DNA from: Conchocele bisecta
Lineage: Eukaryota > Mollusca > Bivalvia > Lucinida > Thyasiridae
Length of the DNA stretch: 64,000 nucleotides
Assembly: GCA_029237695.1 (NCBI GenBank)
Contig: CM055274.1
Location: 65,655,484-65,719,483 of the forward strand
Direction: 5' to 3'
Position numbers and translations under genes: made by a program. Of the stretch, positions 1 to 10,742 are shown piece after piece (the first letter of the stretch is position 1; the number at the start of each line of letters is the position of its first letter). The notes under the pieces are model-generated. The model ran no database searches and was not told the origin of the DNA. It saw only the letters and a program-made list of their open reading frames with translations.

Positions 1-480
1 GTTAGTTGCATTTCAAACCATGTGTCGTCTACGTGTAATACGTTTTCGGCCATGCGTTGTGTTTCCCCACTCTTGCGCATGCGCGAAAGTCGAACAAACC
101 GTGTTCAACGCATTGAGTTTCAAAAGCGTGTAATCCGTGTACAACGGTTGTAAACGTATACAACGGTTGTAAACAACGTATTGAGTTTCAAAAGCGTGTA
201 ATCCGTGTACAACGGTTGTAAACGTATACAACGGTTGTAAGCGTATACAACGCTAAGGTAGACCGTTTAAACGATTTAACGCTTTCTTCGACGAACGGTT
301 ACACGCATCTACATGTACACAGCACCGTACAGATGAAACCGTGTTATACGTATAACACGTTTCCACGGGTTTTAACGCATTACACGTTTTGGTATGCCAA
401 CCTTGTATCGCGTAGAATGCGCATGCTCTGATCGTTCTTCGTGTGTGTATATATACTTCTAGACTCACTGCAGGGCTTCT
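1..480. repeat. AT-rich direct-repeat array
   Basis: This stretch is built from short related words such as GTGTACAACG, GTATACAACG and CGTGTAATCC. A direct repeat of about 68 bp occupies roughly 108-173 and again 175-242. The related words return at 1230-1560, so the two arrays may be the ends of one degenerate element. The short open frames here are low-complexity and do not resemble proteins I know. Confidence 0.6.
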
Positions 481-1229
481 AACATTTTCAGTTTTCCGGT
501 TCTGGACCGATTTTTGAACTCTCAGACCGATTGAGATTTGAAAACTAGTCTTAAAAATCGGTCCGAGAAAAATTGCCAGTCGGCTGCTATTTCGCTATAA
601 ACCTTGTAAATTTACCGGTTTTGACCACCAAGTAATTTATGACACATATCCGCGGGCCATATCCGTGTTAAACCAGTGTGCAGCTCGCTGTGTATTCAGT
701 TTCTCCAAATATCGATTAATCTTAACACACGCGTGGGACAGGTGTATAGCGGATTAGTGACTGAAATAGACTGGCTTCAGCGTAAAGATAATACGAGAGT
801 TCCTAGACTCGCCATTTCTGATGATGTTAAAATAAAATAAAGAAACCATGCACTGTGTTTATCTGTGTTCGTAATATTTAACCCCAATTAACTGACACGG
901 ACTATCGGCCCGGGCTATTCCATATTAAGTTAGGACCTGTTACATTACGCTGTATTAGGCGTCATTTTTGTGTATATAAAATGTACATAGGAATGCCGCA
1001 GATCCTGATGAGCCGGCTCACGTGATCTACAATTCTCAAACATTTTGATAAACGACAAGGTACATCTGTCGTGTTAAAAGCGTGACTCATTAGTCATCAG
1101 GGATTAGGGATCAATTGAAGTGCTAAATCACACCGCCGATGTACTTTGAACTCGATCTGAGGGTATGTATTCGCGATATTTTAAAATGGACGAAACAAGG
1201 ACGCCTCGAAGAGATCGGGGCCGAACAGG
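481..1229. other. Intergenic, nothing recognised
   Basis: No long open frame, transposon end or RNA gene is visible between the two word arrays. The sequence is of ordinary composition. Confidence 0.5.
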
Positions 1230-1560
1230 TATTTGTGTTAAAACGTGTAACCGTTGTACACGTTTCAACGCTTTCATATAGCTACACGCTTCCAGGTAAA
1301 GCGTTGTGCACGTTTCAACTCTTTCACCTCGCTACATATGTATACGCCAAAGCGTGTTATACACCTTGAAGCTAAACGTATTACACGCTTTAAAACTAAA
1401 CGGTTTGACAATGTGTATTACACGTGTACGAACCGTATTATACGTTTAAACAACGTATACAACGCTTTTAAACTAAACGGTTTGACAATGTGTATTACAC
1501 GTGTACGAACCGTATTATACGTTTAAACAACGTATACAACGCTACAGCAAACCGTTGCGT
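1230..1560. repeat. Tandem repeat, about 75-bp unit
   Basis: A unit of about 75 bp containing GGTTTGACAATGTGTATTAC and ATACGTTTAAACAACGTATA occurs twice in tandem (about 1395-1468 and 1470-1543). Before and after it are words shared with the array at 1-480. The unit has internal palindromic words such as GTATAC and GTTTAAAC. Confidence 0.65.
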
Positions 1561-4380
1561 TCGCGTTGCGTTCGCGTTGAGTTTGCAAGTGTTGTCTACG
1601 GTGGAACAAAAACGGAAACTGCACTGTAGTCATATTTGGTTGAAATAAACAGTTAGTAATGTAATAAACAATATTTGTTTTCGGCATCAAAGGATTTCAT
1701 TAGAATATATTGATTTCGTATTTAATTCTTTCACACTTTTCGGCGAAAAAGAAAATTGCAATCATATAGGCTTCCGCATCCGCTGAATTTGTCACGACTC
1801 GGTTCGTCAGGTGGCGCCTCGAGTGGGTATACCCACAATCGTAGCTAACGAATGGATGCTATTTTTATTTCGGAAATGGTATCCCACAAAGTGTCATAAG
1901 CTGACAAAAATGTGTGTAGACAACTACGAAATTCGTTCGCCACCGGGCGACTCAGCTTATTATTTTTACTAGCCAGAAAGAACTCGCATCTGGCGCCTGT
2001 TAAAAGGCGTGTTTGTTTGTCTGGTTGAGAGCATTCGGAGGGAGTTAACTATAACGGGTTCATGATCAATCGCTGATAGATATATTGCCAACGTCTTTTG
2101 CCACAGTAACCTGTCAATCATGCCACTAAGGGCTGCCTTTACTTACCAGCGATTGGCTGTACTGTATAAATAACTTGGCCACGAGAATAACACATGTTTT
2201 TAACTGACAATTATAGTAGCCAGAAGCAATGTTTGGCTAGGAGATTATTGAAACTATCGACCCGTGACTTTTATTGTCACAGCGACATGAAGAAAAGTAC
2301 ACGCTGAGAACGGTGCGTCGCAACAAAAAATACACGCGTATATATCACATGTACAACGATGATCAGACTGGTTGCCGGTCGTATGCTCCACACGTTACAC
2401 AAGAACATGTTGAATATGAGGAACGTACTACTTGGGACCAGTTTACGATCCTTCCTGATAGAAAATAATAAACAAGACGAATTTGTGTTTCGCATATTCT
2501 GAATTATGCTGAAAATTTCTACTGGTCCGCCGGGCCTGCCAGCTTCTGAATTTTACTGGCCCGCCGGAAAGTTTACTGGCCTCGGGCATCGGACCAGCGG
2601 CTAAATTCGAAGACTAGAATATTTAATGCGCCCGTTGGCCCATCGGTAATTTTTTTCTTGCGCCATTGACGATTTTTCCGCGCCAATGGCGCGATCCCGC
2701 GTCCTTGGCAGAACACTGATATACCTATGCAATTAACACTACTATAGGTACCATTGACACGAAGAAAATACAAAAATACCATACTTTTATGGAGTTATTA
2801 AGGTAGGTGTTTTGCCAGTGAAATTCAGTGGGTGGGGTAACAATACGTGCAAAATTCTTCATCTGAATTAGCAGATATTATTTATTTGAAAATGATTCCA
2901 TTACATAGTTATGAACACATCAGAAAACATACAAACTGCCATATCAGTTGTTTCTAATGATAAAAAACAGTTGATTTTCAATTTTTCACAATTGCGAAAA
3001 AGTCCGAGGGTGGTATGCTTCAAAATGGTGCCAAACATTCATCCAGCGGGTTACAGAGCGCAGACATACGGCATAGAACTCGTAATTGAATGTAGTTTCA
3101 GAAAAAATATGTCTGCAAAAATCCCACAGGGGGGGGTTTCCATTTCTGGCTGACGGTCTGCAATTTGTCCACCTATACAGTACAGCCACCGCGAAACCCG
3201 CACTTTTTTTGCTTTGCGGAGTTTTTCGCCAGCGCGGAATTTCCTACCTATTGCGGCAAATCGCTGGTTTGCCGCGAAATGCCGCAAAGCGTCGCAAAGT
3301 TATTGCGGTATTGCCGCAATTGTTAAAATAAATTGCCGCAATCGTGACCCAAGTCAATTCCGGCAAAACGCGGCGAAATCATAAAACGGATCACCGGCAC
3401 ATTTGCCACAATTTGCGGCGTTTTGATGGACAGAAAATGCGGCGTTTTGCGATGTTTTGCTTTATTATTTTATGCTTTATCAATTGAAAATCTAGGTTCC
3501 AATGATGTTTGTTAAATGCAAAATATGTGTTTTGATTGACAAAAGGCACAAACAGATGCACATGTTTAACTTGATTTTGCACGACATATCATCGTAGAAT
3601 AATAAAAATGGTTTCCTTAATTGGAGGTCGTTGTCGAATTAGGTTGTTAGTAAATAATTAACGTCAGGTGCATCCAATTATTGAATGCACATGCCAATTA
3701 ATAATCTGTTAAATTCAGGTGCGCAAACTACAACACTTATGTTGCGGCCAACCCTCTGATATTGTATTTACTCGATCCTATACTCATTGGCGACAATTCC
3801 TTGTGATTAGCCGCGTAATTGCTTAATTAGCATGCAATGTGTCAATTTTATTATGTTGAGTCAGATACCAAAGGCGAAAACAATCAAGCCAGGTGCATGG
3901 AACAAACGAATGAAAATTAAATGCAGCAACTCATTTTCGTAATCGAGTACCGTTTTTTTCTTACATTCACGTGCTTTAGTTTTTATTTACATTTACGGTA
4001 ACCGATTCTTCGTCAAAACGACAGAATTATGAGATTAATGTCGCCGATACAATAAAAGGCGGCGTGTACCGCATTTGCTGCGGTATATATTTCATAAAAA
4101 TATGTCATTCCATTAGATAGATATTAAAGGAAATCTACTGTAAACACATCTAAAAAAACATGACGTCACGTCGTTCGGAAACACGTGATCCCACACCTTG
4201 CGTTCCATCTGTCCGAGATTTGCATTATGTTCGCCCAAGTTAGTCTCGGGTACACAGTCGCCACACAGTTTGTCAATATATTCGTCCTCGTGTCTGTCCG
4301 TGCGAGAAAACGCGAGAATGCAACGGGCCCTAACAGGACACTGTAGTATCATAATCGCCTTAGGAAACGATAATCATGTG
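1561..4380. other. Gene-free stretch with composition anomalies
   Basis: I see no supported gene. A TATA-like CTGTATAAATA lies at about 2160-2172, but no downstream coding frame follows. At 2520-2720 there are CCGCCGG and GCGCCAATGGCGCG palindromic words. At 3160-3460 the sequence is enriched in TTTGCCGC/GCGGCAAA words, which suggests an old degenerate repeat. The open frames of 60-80 codons overlap one another on both strands and show no protein character. Confidence 0.45.
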
Positions 4381-4420
4381 CTGTAAAACTGGAGTCAGCT
4401 TGTCCGTCCGTCCGTCAGTA

Positions 4421-5543
4421 AACTTAACATCAGAGAAATATTGTTATAACTTCTATTTCCTTCATCTAAAATGCTTGATATTTCACACATGCATTCCTGT
4501 AAGGCTCTAATACCATGCTGTGCCAAATCCACGACCGTCCAACCCCCGCACATCCCAAGGTCAAGGTCAAATACTTAGTCCGTAAACTTAACATCAGAGA
4601 AATATTGTTATAACTTCTATTTCCTTCATCTAAAATGCTTAATATTTCACACATGCATTCCTGTAAGGCTCTACTACCATGCTGTGCCAAATCCACGACC
4701 GTCCAACCCTCGCAGATCCCAAGGTCAAGGTCAAATACTTAGTCTCTTTACAAAACTTAACATCAGAGAAATATTGTTATAACTTCTATTTCCTTCATCT
4801 AAAATGCTTAATATTTCACACATGCATTCCTGTAAGGCTCTACTACCATGCTGTCCCAAATCCATGACCATCCAACCCCGCTGATACCAAGGTCAAGGTC
4901 AAATACTTAGTCTCTTTAAAAAACTTAACATCAGAGAAATATTGTTCTAACTTCTATTTCCTTCATATATAATGCTTAATATTTCACACATGCATTCCTG
5001 TAAGGCTCTACTACCATGCTGTGCCAAAATCCACGACCGTCCAACCCCCGCTGATCCCAAGGTCAAGGTCAAATACTTAGTCCCTTTATAAAACTTAACA
5101 TCAGAGAAATATTGTTCTAACTTCTATTTCCTTCATCTAAAATTCTTAATATTTCACACATGCATTCCTGTAAGGCTCTAATACCATGCTGTGCCAAATC
5201 CATGACCGTCCAACCCCCGCTGATCCCAATGTCAAGGTCAAATACTTAGTCTCTTTACAAAACTTAACATCAGAGAAATAAGTTATAACTTCTATTTCCT
5301 TCATTGAAAATTCTTATTATTTCACTTGTGCATTCCTCTAAGGTTGTACTATCATGCTGTGACAAATCTACGACTGTCCAACCCCGCTGATCCCAAGGTC
5401 AAGGTCACATACTTAGTCTCTTTACAAAACTTAACATCAGAGAAATATGTTATAATTTCTATTTCTTTCATTGAAAATTCTTAAATATATTTCATATGCT
5501 GTGACAAATCCCCGCTGATCTCGAGGTCAACGTCACATACATA
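4421..5543 (+). repeat. 168-bp tandem satellite, about 7 copies
   Basis: Copies start with AACTTAACATCAGAGAAATA at about 4421, 4585, 4754, 4922, 5092, 5261 and 5428, giving periods of 164 to 170 bp. Each copy carries CACACATGCATTCCTGTAAG and a GGTCAAGGTCA direct repeat. The last copies are more diverged. A further piece resumes at 5834 after the insertion at 5544-5831. The preceding sequence contains TGTCCGTCCGTCCGTC. Confidence 0.9.
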
Positions 5544-5729
5544 CCGTATAACCTCGAATTAATGCCCCCCTCCTAATAAACACCCCCCCCCCCCCACCCC
5601 CACAAATTAAAAAAGAAAAAAAAAATTGTTTACCAATGACCGCCAATTTCAAACACAAATAATCCTTAAATCCTTATTTGTGTGTTTGAAATTGGCGGTC
5701 CTTGGTAATTTTTTTTTTTCTTTTTTTCT

Positions 5730-5761
<32 letters not shown>

Positions 5762-5831
5762 TACTGGCTAATAAACGCCCCCCTTTTGTAAAATGTAACG
5801 CCTCCGGGGGCGTTAATTCGAGGTCATACGG
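5544..5831. mobile_element. Palindromic TA-flanked MITE inside the satellite
   Basis: The element begins CCGTATAACCTCGAATTAA and ends with the near-complement, TTAATTCGAGGTCATACGG. It is flanked by TA at 5542-5543 and 5832-5833. Neighbouring satellite copies read CACATACTTAGTCTC at this place, which fits an empty site with one TA. A second, internal inverted pair (about 5634-5665 and 5672-5705) surrounds a short centre, and the rest is poly-C and poly-T runs. TA duplication and foldback structure fit a Tc1/mariner-type non-autonomous element. The open frames across the T-rich arm are artefacts. Confidence 0.8.
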
Positions 5832-5833
5832 TA

Positions 5834-6168
5834 GTCTCTTTACAAAACTTAACATCAGAGAAATCGGTTATAACTTCTATTTCCTTGCTCGGATCTGCTT
5901 CACATTTCACACACTCATTGCTCCAATGGACCTCTACCACCCTGTGACAAATTCACGTTCATGCCGCTCGCGCTAATCCCAGAGTCAAGGTCACAAGCCC
6001 ACACACTTGGAAATTTTTACATATTTTAGGGGTACCTGGGCCCACGCGGGGGGGGGGGGGGGGGGGGGGGGGGTATTCCGTAAGCCTCGCTTACTGACCA
6101 ATCTAGTTTAATTAAAAAAATAGAAGAAATGTGGATATTGGGGAATATGTCAGATACATATGAAAGGG
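5834..6168. repeat. Degenerate satellite remainder and a G run
   Basis: From 5834 the satellite sequence resumes with TCTTTACAAAACTTAACATC and decays by about 5990. A run of about 26 G bases lies at roughly 6048-6073, a likely assembly weak point. No gene is visible. Confidence 0.6.
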
Positions 6169-7420
6169 TTTTCGCGATCTCGTGTAGAGGTCAAAATCGA
6201 GTAAATGCGAGTTACACGACACTAAGAGAACACCATTATAATTCTCGTGTTTTAGGAGGCAATTCTCATGTTTTGTCCAAAAAAAATAATATTATTTTTT
6301 CTAATAAACATATTTTGGCAGCATATGAGAATCGTCTCCTAAAACGATTTACGTGTCCTGTTAGGGACATGTTACGATCTACTGATGGTGAACACGTGTT
6401 GGTCTTCGCTAGTCACATGCAATAAGCCCGGTTTTGTCCGATCACGTCATACATCATCATATGCACGTGCGGTGACCTACTGGGACGTGTGTCGGCGTTG
6501 GAAAGTGAGACATCAGCAGGGGCGGCGGAAGCCGGGGGGTCCTAGGCCCCCCCCCTCCCCCCAATAATTCTGTAAATTTTGGATTTTTTATTCTAATATA
6601 TTTGTGTAATCATGAGTACTGGGAACTTTGCTGAGAACTTTGCTGAGAATGCAGGAAATGGCGTTTCACACCACCTGGATTTCAAAAATCTCCGGGGGGC
6701 ATGCCCCCGGACCTCCCTAGCGCTATCGGGCCCTTTGGGCCCTCAACATTGGGCCCCCCAATAATGTTCGGCTTTCGCCGCCTATGATCAAAGGTTACAA
6801 AATGACATCTAAAGGTTAAGTTGTGTCGATCTGATCTTTGAAACACGCCGACACAAGAGCAGCACATTTACGATCAATTACTCTACACATATTTCTTAAT
6901 GGAATGGAACTTATCTCTCTTATAGCATAGCAGTTTTCACCGCGTTTGATAACAATATTTCTTCCATTTTATTAGTCGGAGAGAAGGTGTGGAATCTCAA
7001 AAAAAAAGGTAACGGAATCCTTATTTACTCAATAAATATGTACTGGCAGCACATCAGAATCGTCTCATGTTTTGTCAATCGTCCTAAGACGATTTGTACA
7101 TATGTTACAATTTCGCGAAACGAAAATGAAACATATGCTCAACAAAACTTGTTTCGCGTTTTCGCGATCTTGCGCATAGGCCGAGATCGCGAAAACGCGA
7201 AGCTGATGGATCGCGAAATGAAAATTTAACATATTCACAACAAAACATGTTTTGACAGTACTGTGCATATGAGAATCGTCTCCTTTCGCGATCTTGCGCG
7301 TAGATCGAGATCGCGAAAACGCGAATGTGATCGCGAGAGCCGAAACGAAAATGTAACGTATTCTCAACAAAACATGTTTTGACAGTACTGTGCATATGAG
7401 ACGATTTTCAAATTTGTCAG
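6169..7420. repeat. Left arm of a large inverted repeat
   Basis: This arm is the diverged reverse complement of 14767-15590, apart from an insertion at 6516-6786. Shared landmarks, in mirrored order, are the CGATCTCGTGTAGAGGTC outer end, the GAGAATCGTCTCCTAA block, the CCCGGTTTTGTCCGATCACG block, the GTCGGAGAGAAGGTG block and the ACAAAACATGTTTTGACAG inner end. Inside each arm are small palindromes built from TTTTCGCGATC and GATCGCGAAAA. The region between the arms is 7.3 kb. I found no target duplication at the outer ends. Confidence 0.8.
6516..6786. mobile_element. hAT-like MITE inserted in the left arm
   Basis: The insert begins near CAGGGGCGGCGGAAGC and ends GGCTTTCGCCGCCTA, an imperfect terminal inverted repeat. 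It is flanked by ATCA at 6512-6515 and 6787-6790. The right arm has the uninterrupted site, with the equivalent of GAGACATCAAAGGTTAC, so the insertion is demonstrated inside the window. The interior has C-rich and G-rich blocks and no coding capacity. hAT elements normally give 8-bp duplications, so the class is uncertain. Confidence 0.7.
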
Positions 7421-8680
7421 CCATATATGCACTCCTCTCTGACCACATTACCTGTACGCTGGCACGGTGATGCGCCGTGGGCTAATACTGTGGGTCACGG
7501 GGGCGGTTGGCGGTTCTTGAGAAGAAGAGTTTTGAAGAATTTGTGCTATTTTTAGACGGCGGCCATTTTGGATTATGTAATGACGTCATTTTAACAATTT
7601 TGTAATCCCCCTACCTAAGGACCATGACCATGAAGTTTGGTGACTATAGGCCCAATGGTTACCGAGGCATGGACACTAAAAAAAGAGATATAGTAGATGG
7701 AAAAACTTTAACCGGACACACGGACGGACGGACGGACGGACGTATGCCAAAATGCCGACTATATCGCGCTTTCTGCAAGCGGGCGCGACAATGATGATAA
7801 ACACCCATGTGAAGTATCAAGGTAATGGGTGAAGCAGTTGCAGAGATATAGTACACAAACAAGAAACGAGGCAAAGCCACGAAGGCCAGGTTTTTTTCCA
7901 AGCAGACACTTGGATAACATAATTATACCCACTTTTTGTAGACTAGATGGCCGTGGCCTGCATGTCGCGCCTTGGGTCAAGGCATGGACACTAAAAAAAT
8001 AGATATAGTAGATGGAAAAACTTTAACGAAAAAACTTTAACCGGACACGGACGTACGGACGGAAGGAAGGACGTATGCCAAAATGCCGACGATATCGCGC
8101 TTTCCGCAAGCGGGTGCGACAATGATGATAAACACCCATGTGAAGTATCAAGGTAATGGGCGAAGCAGTTGCAGAGATATAATACAGGAAAAAACTTTAA
8201 CAAAAAAATTCAAAGTAATTTGACCTTGACATTGGGCACAGGGGCCGCACGGTTGATGGTTAGAAAGAAAATATGGATGATGATAAACACCCATGTGAAG
8301 TTTCAAGGTAATGGGCGAAGCAGTTGCAGAGATATAGTATAAGGAAAACGTTTTAACCAAAAAACTTTAACCAGACGTACGTTAAAAAGTTAACGTTGAA
8401 AATGGCTAAGTCAATTACGTAGAAATAATAGGTGAAGGTAAAACAAGAAACGAGGCAAAGCCACGAAGGCCAGGTTTTTTCCAAGCATAGACACTTGGAT
8501 AACATAATTATACCCACTTTTTGTAGACTAGATGGCCGTGGCCTGCATGTCGCGCCTTGGGGCGAGGCATGGACACTAAAAAAATAGATATAGTAGATGG
8601 AAAAGCTTTAACCAAAAAACTTTAACCGGAAACACGGACGAACGGACGGACGGATGGACGTATGCCAAAATGCTGACGAT
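7421..8680. repeat. Degenerate molluscan-type repeats
   Basis: This stretch holds scattered copies of the unit that is tandemly arrayed at 8680-9740, with conserved blocks TATCGCGCTTTC, GATGATAAACACCCATGTGA and GAAGCAGTTGCAGAGATATA, plus two copies of a block containing GCCGTGGCCTGCATGTCGCG (about 7949 and 8532). A GGACGGACGGACG microsatellite is at about 7723-7742. Open frames on the minus strand translate the repeat units and are not genes. Confidence 0.7.
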
Positions 8681-9745
8681 ATCGCGCTTTCCGCAAGCAG
8701 GTGTGACAATGATGATAAACACCCATGTGAAGTATCAAGGTATTGGGTGAAGCAGTTGCAGAGATATAGTACACGAAAAAACTTTAACAAAAAAATTCAA
8801 AGTAATTTGACCTTGACATTGGGCACAGGATCGCGCTTTCCGCAAGCAGGTGCGACAATGATGATAAACACCCATGTGAAGTACCAAGGTATTGGGTGAA
8901 GCAGTTGCAGAGATATAGTACACGAAAAAACTTTAACAAAAAAATTCAAAGTAATTTGACCTTGACATTGGGCACAGGATCGCGCTTTCCGCAAGCAGGT
9001 GCGACAATTATGATAAACACCCATGTGAAGTATCAAGGTATTGGGTGAAGTAGTTGCAGAGATATAGTACACGAAAAAACTTTAACAAAAAAATTCAAAT
9101 AAAGTAATTTGACCTTCACATTGGGCACAGGATCGCGCTTTCCGCAAGCAGGTGCAACAATGATGATAAACACCCATGTGAAGTATCAAGGTATTGGGTG
9201 AAGCAGTTGCAGAGATATAGTACACGAAAAAACTTTAAAAAAAAAATTCAAAGTAATTTGACCTTCACATTGGGCACAGGATCGCGCTTTCCGCAAGCAG
9301 GTGCGACATTATGATAAACACCCATGTGAAGTATCAAGGTATTGGGTGAAGCAGTTGCAGATATATAGTACACGAAAAAAAACTTTAACAAAAAAATTCA
9401 AAGTAATTTGACCTTGACATTGGGCACAGGATCGCGCTTTCCGCAAGCAGGTGCGACAATGATGATAAACACCCATGTGAAGTATCAAGGTATTGGGTGA
9501 AGCAGTTGCAGAGATATAGTACACGAAAAAAAACTTTAACAAAAAAATTAAAAGTAATTTGACCTTGACATTGGGCACAGGATCGCGCTTTCCGCCAGCA
9601 GGTGCGACAATGATGATAAACACCCATGTGAAGTATCAAGGTATTGGGTGAAGCAGTTGCAGAGATATAGTACAGGAAAAAACTTTAACAAAAAAATTCA
9701 AAGTAATTTGACCTTGACATTGGGCACAGGGGCCGCACGGTCGGG
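8680..9745. repeat. 150-bp tandem satellite, about 6 copies
   Basis: The word GATCGCGCTTTCCGC starts copies at about 8829, 8978, 9131, 9280, 9430 and 9581, giving periods of 149 to 153 bp. Each unit contains ATAAACACCCATGTGAAGTA, GCAGTTGCAGAGATATAG and TTTGACCTT(G/C)ACATTGGGC. Because 150 is a multiple of three, the minus strand stays open across several units and yields repetitive open frames that should not be annotated as proteins. Confidence 0.92.
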
Positions 9746-9940
9746 GGTTAGTTAAATGAAAATATGGATGATGATAAACACCCATGTGAAGTTTCAAGGT
9801 AATAATGGGCGAAGCAGTTGCAGAGATATAGTATAATGAAAAAGTTTTAAAACCAAAAAACTTTAACCAGACGTACGTTAAAAAGTTAACGTTGAAAATG
9901 GCTAAGTTAATTACGTAGAAATAATAGGTGAAGGTAAAAA

Positions 9941-10742
9941 AATGGTCACATGTTGGATAGTTGTATGTGGTAGGCACCCCTTGGTTATGAAGCTGTGAAA
10001 GTTTGGTGGTCCTAGGTGGTACAGTACCAAAGAAATGGACTTAAACACGAAAACTTAACATTGTAAACACGAAAACTTAACATTGAAAATGGCTAAGTCG
10101 ACTACGCGGAAAAAATGGGTCAAGTTAAAAAAAAGTAACATGTTGGATAGTGATATGTGGTGGGCACCCCTTGATTATGAAGCTGTGAAAGTTTGGTGGT
10201 CCTAGGTGGTACAGTAACAAAGAAATGGACTCAAACACGAAAACTTAACATTGATTGTGGACGCCGCCCGCCGCCCGCCGCGCCCGCCCGGCTTTCGCCA
10301 ATCCAATAGCCTGGATTTTTTTTTCAAAAAACCTGGCTAAAAATGGTCACATGTTGGATAGTTGTATGTGGTAGGCATCCCTTGGTTATGAAGCTGTGAA
10401 AGTTTGGTGGTCCTAGGTGGTACAGTACCAAAGAAATGGACTTAAACACGAAAACTTAACATTGTAAACGCGAAAACTTAACATTGAAAATGGCTAAGTC
10501 GACTGCGCGGAAAAAATGGGTGAAGTTAAAAAAAAAGTAACATGTTGGATAGTGATATGTGGTGGGCACCCCTTGATTATGAAGCTGTGAATGTTTGGTC
10601 GTCCTAGGTGGTACAGTAACAAAGAAATGGACTGAAACACGAAAACTTAACATTGATTGTGGACGCCGCCCGCCCGCCGCCCGCCCGCCCGGCTTTCGCC
10701 AATCCAATAGCCTAGATTTTTTTCTCTCAAAAAACCTGGCTA
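9941..10742 (+). repeat. Tandem duplication of a 401-bp unit
   Basis: AATGGTCACATGTTGGATAG occurs at 9941 and at 10342, and the sequence after each is nearly identical for about 400 bp, ending in a CGCCCGCC-rich block and AAAACCTGGCTAAA. Within each unit a shorter module, from ACATGTTGGATAG through GAAACACGAAAACTTAACA, is itself duplicated at about 190-bp spacing. No coding signal is present. Confidence 0.88.

Noticed and set aside
2160..2500. LTR promoter and leader of a retrotransposon
   Set aside because: A TATA-like word exists, but I found no second LTR, primer-binding site or coding region.
5626..5976. Open frames with FFF and KKK runs
   Set aside because: They read a T-rich arm of a palindromic MITE and satellite sequence.
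8608..9639. Long minus-strand open frames with repeated peptides such as ISATASPNTLILHMGVYHH
   Set aside because: They translate a 150-bp satellite whose period is a multiple of three, so the frame stays open by arithmetic.
4381..9745. CRISPR array
   Set aside because: The repeats are contiguous satellites of 150-168 bp without spacers, in a eukaryotic context.
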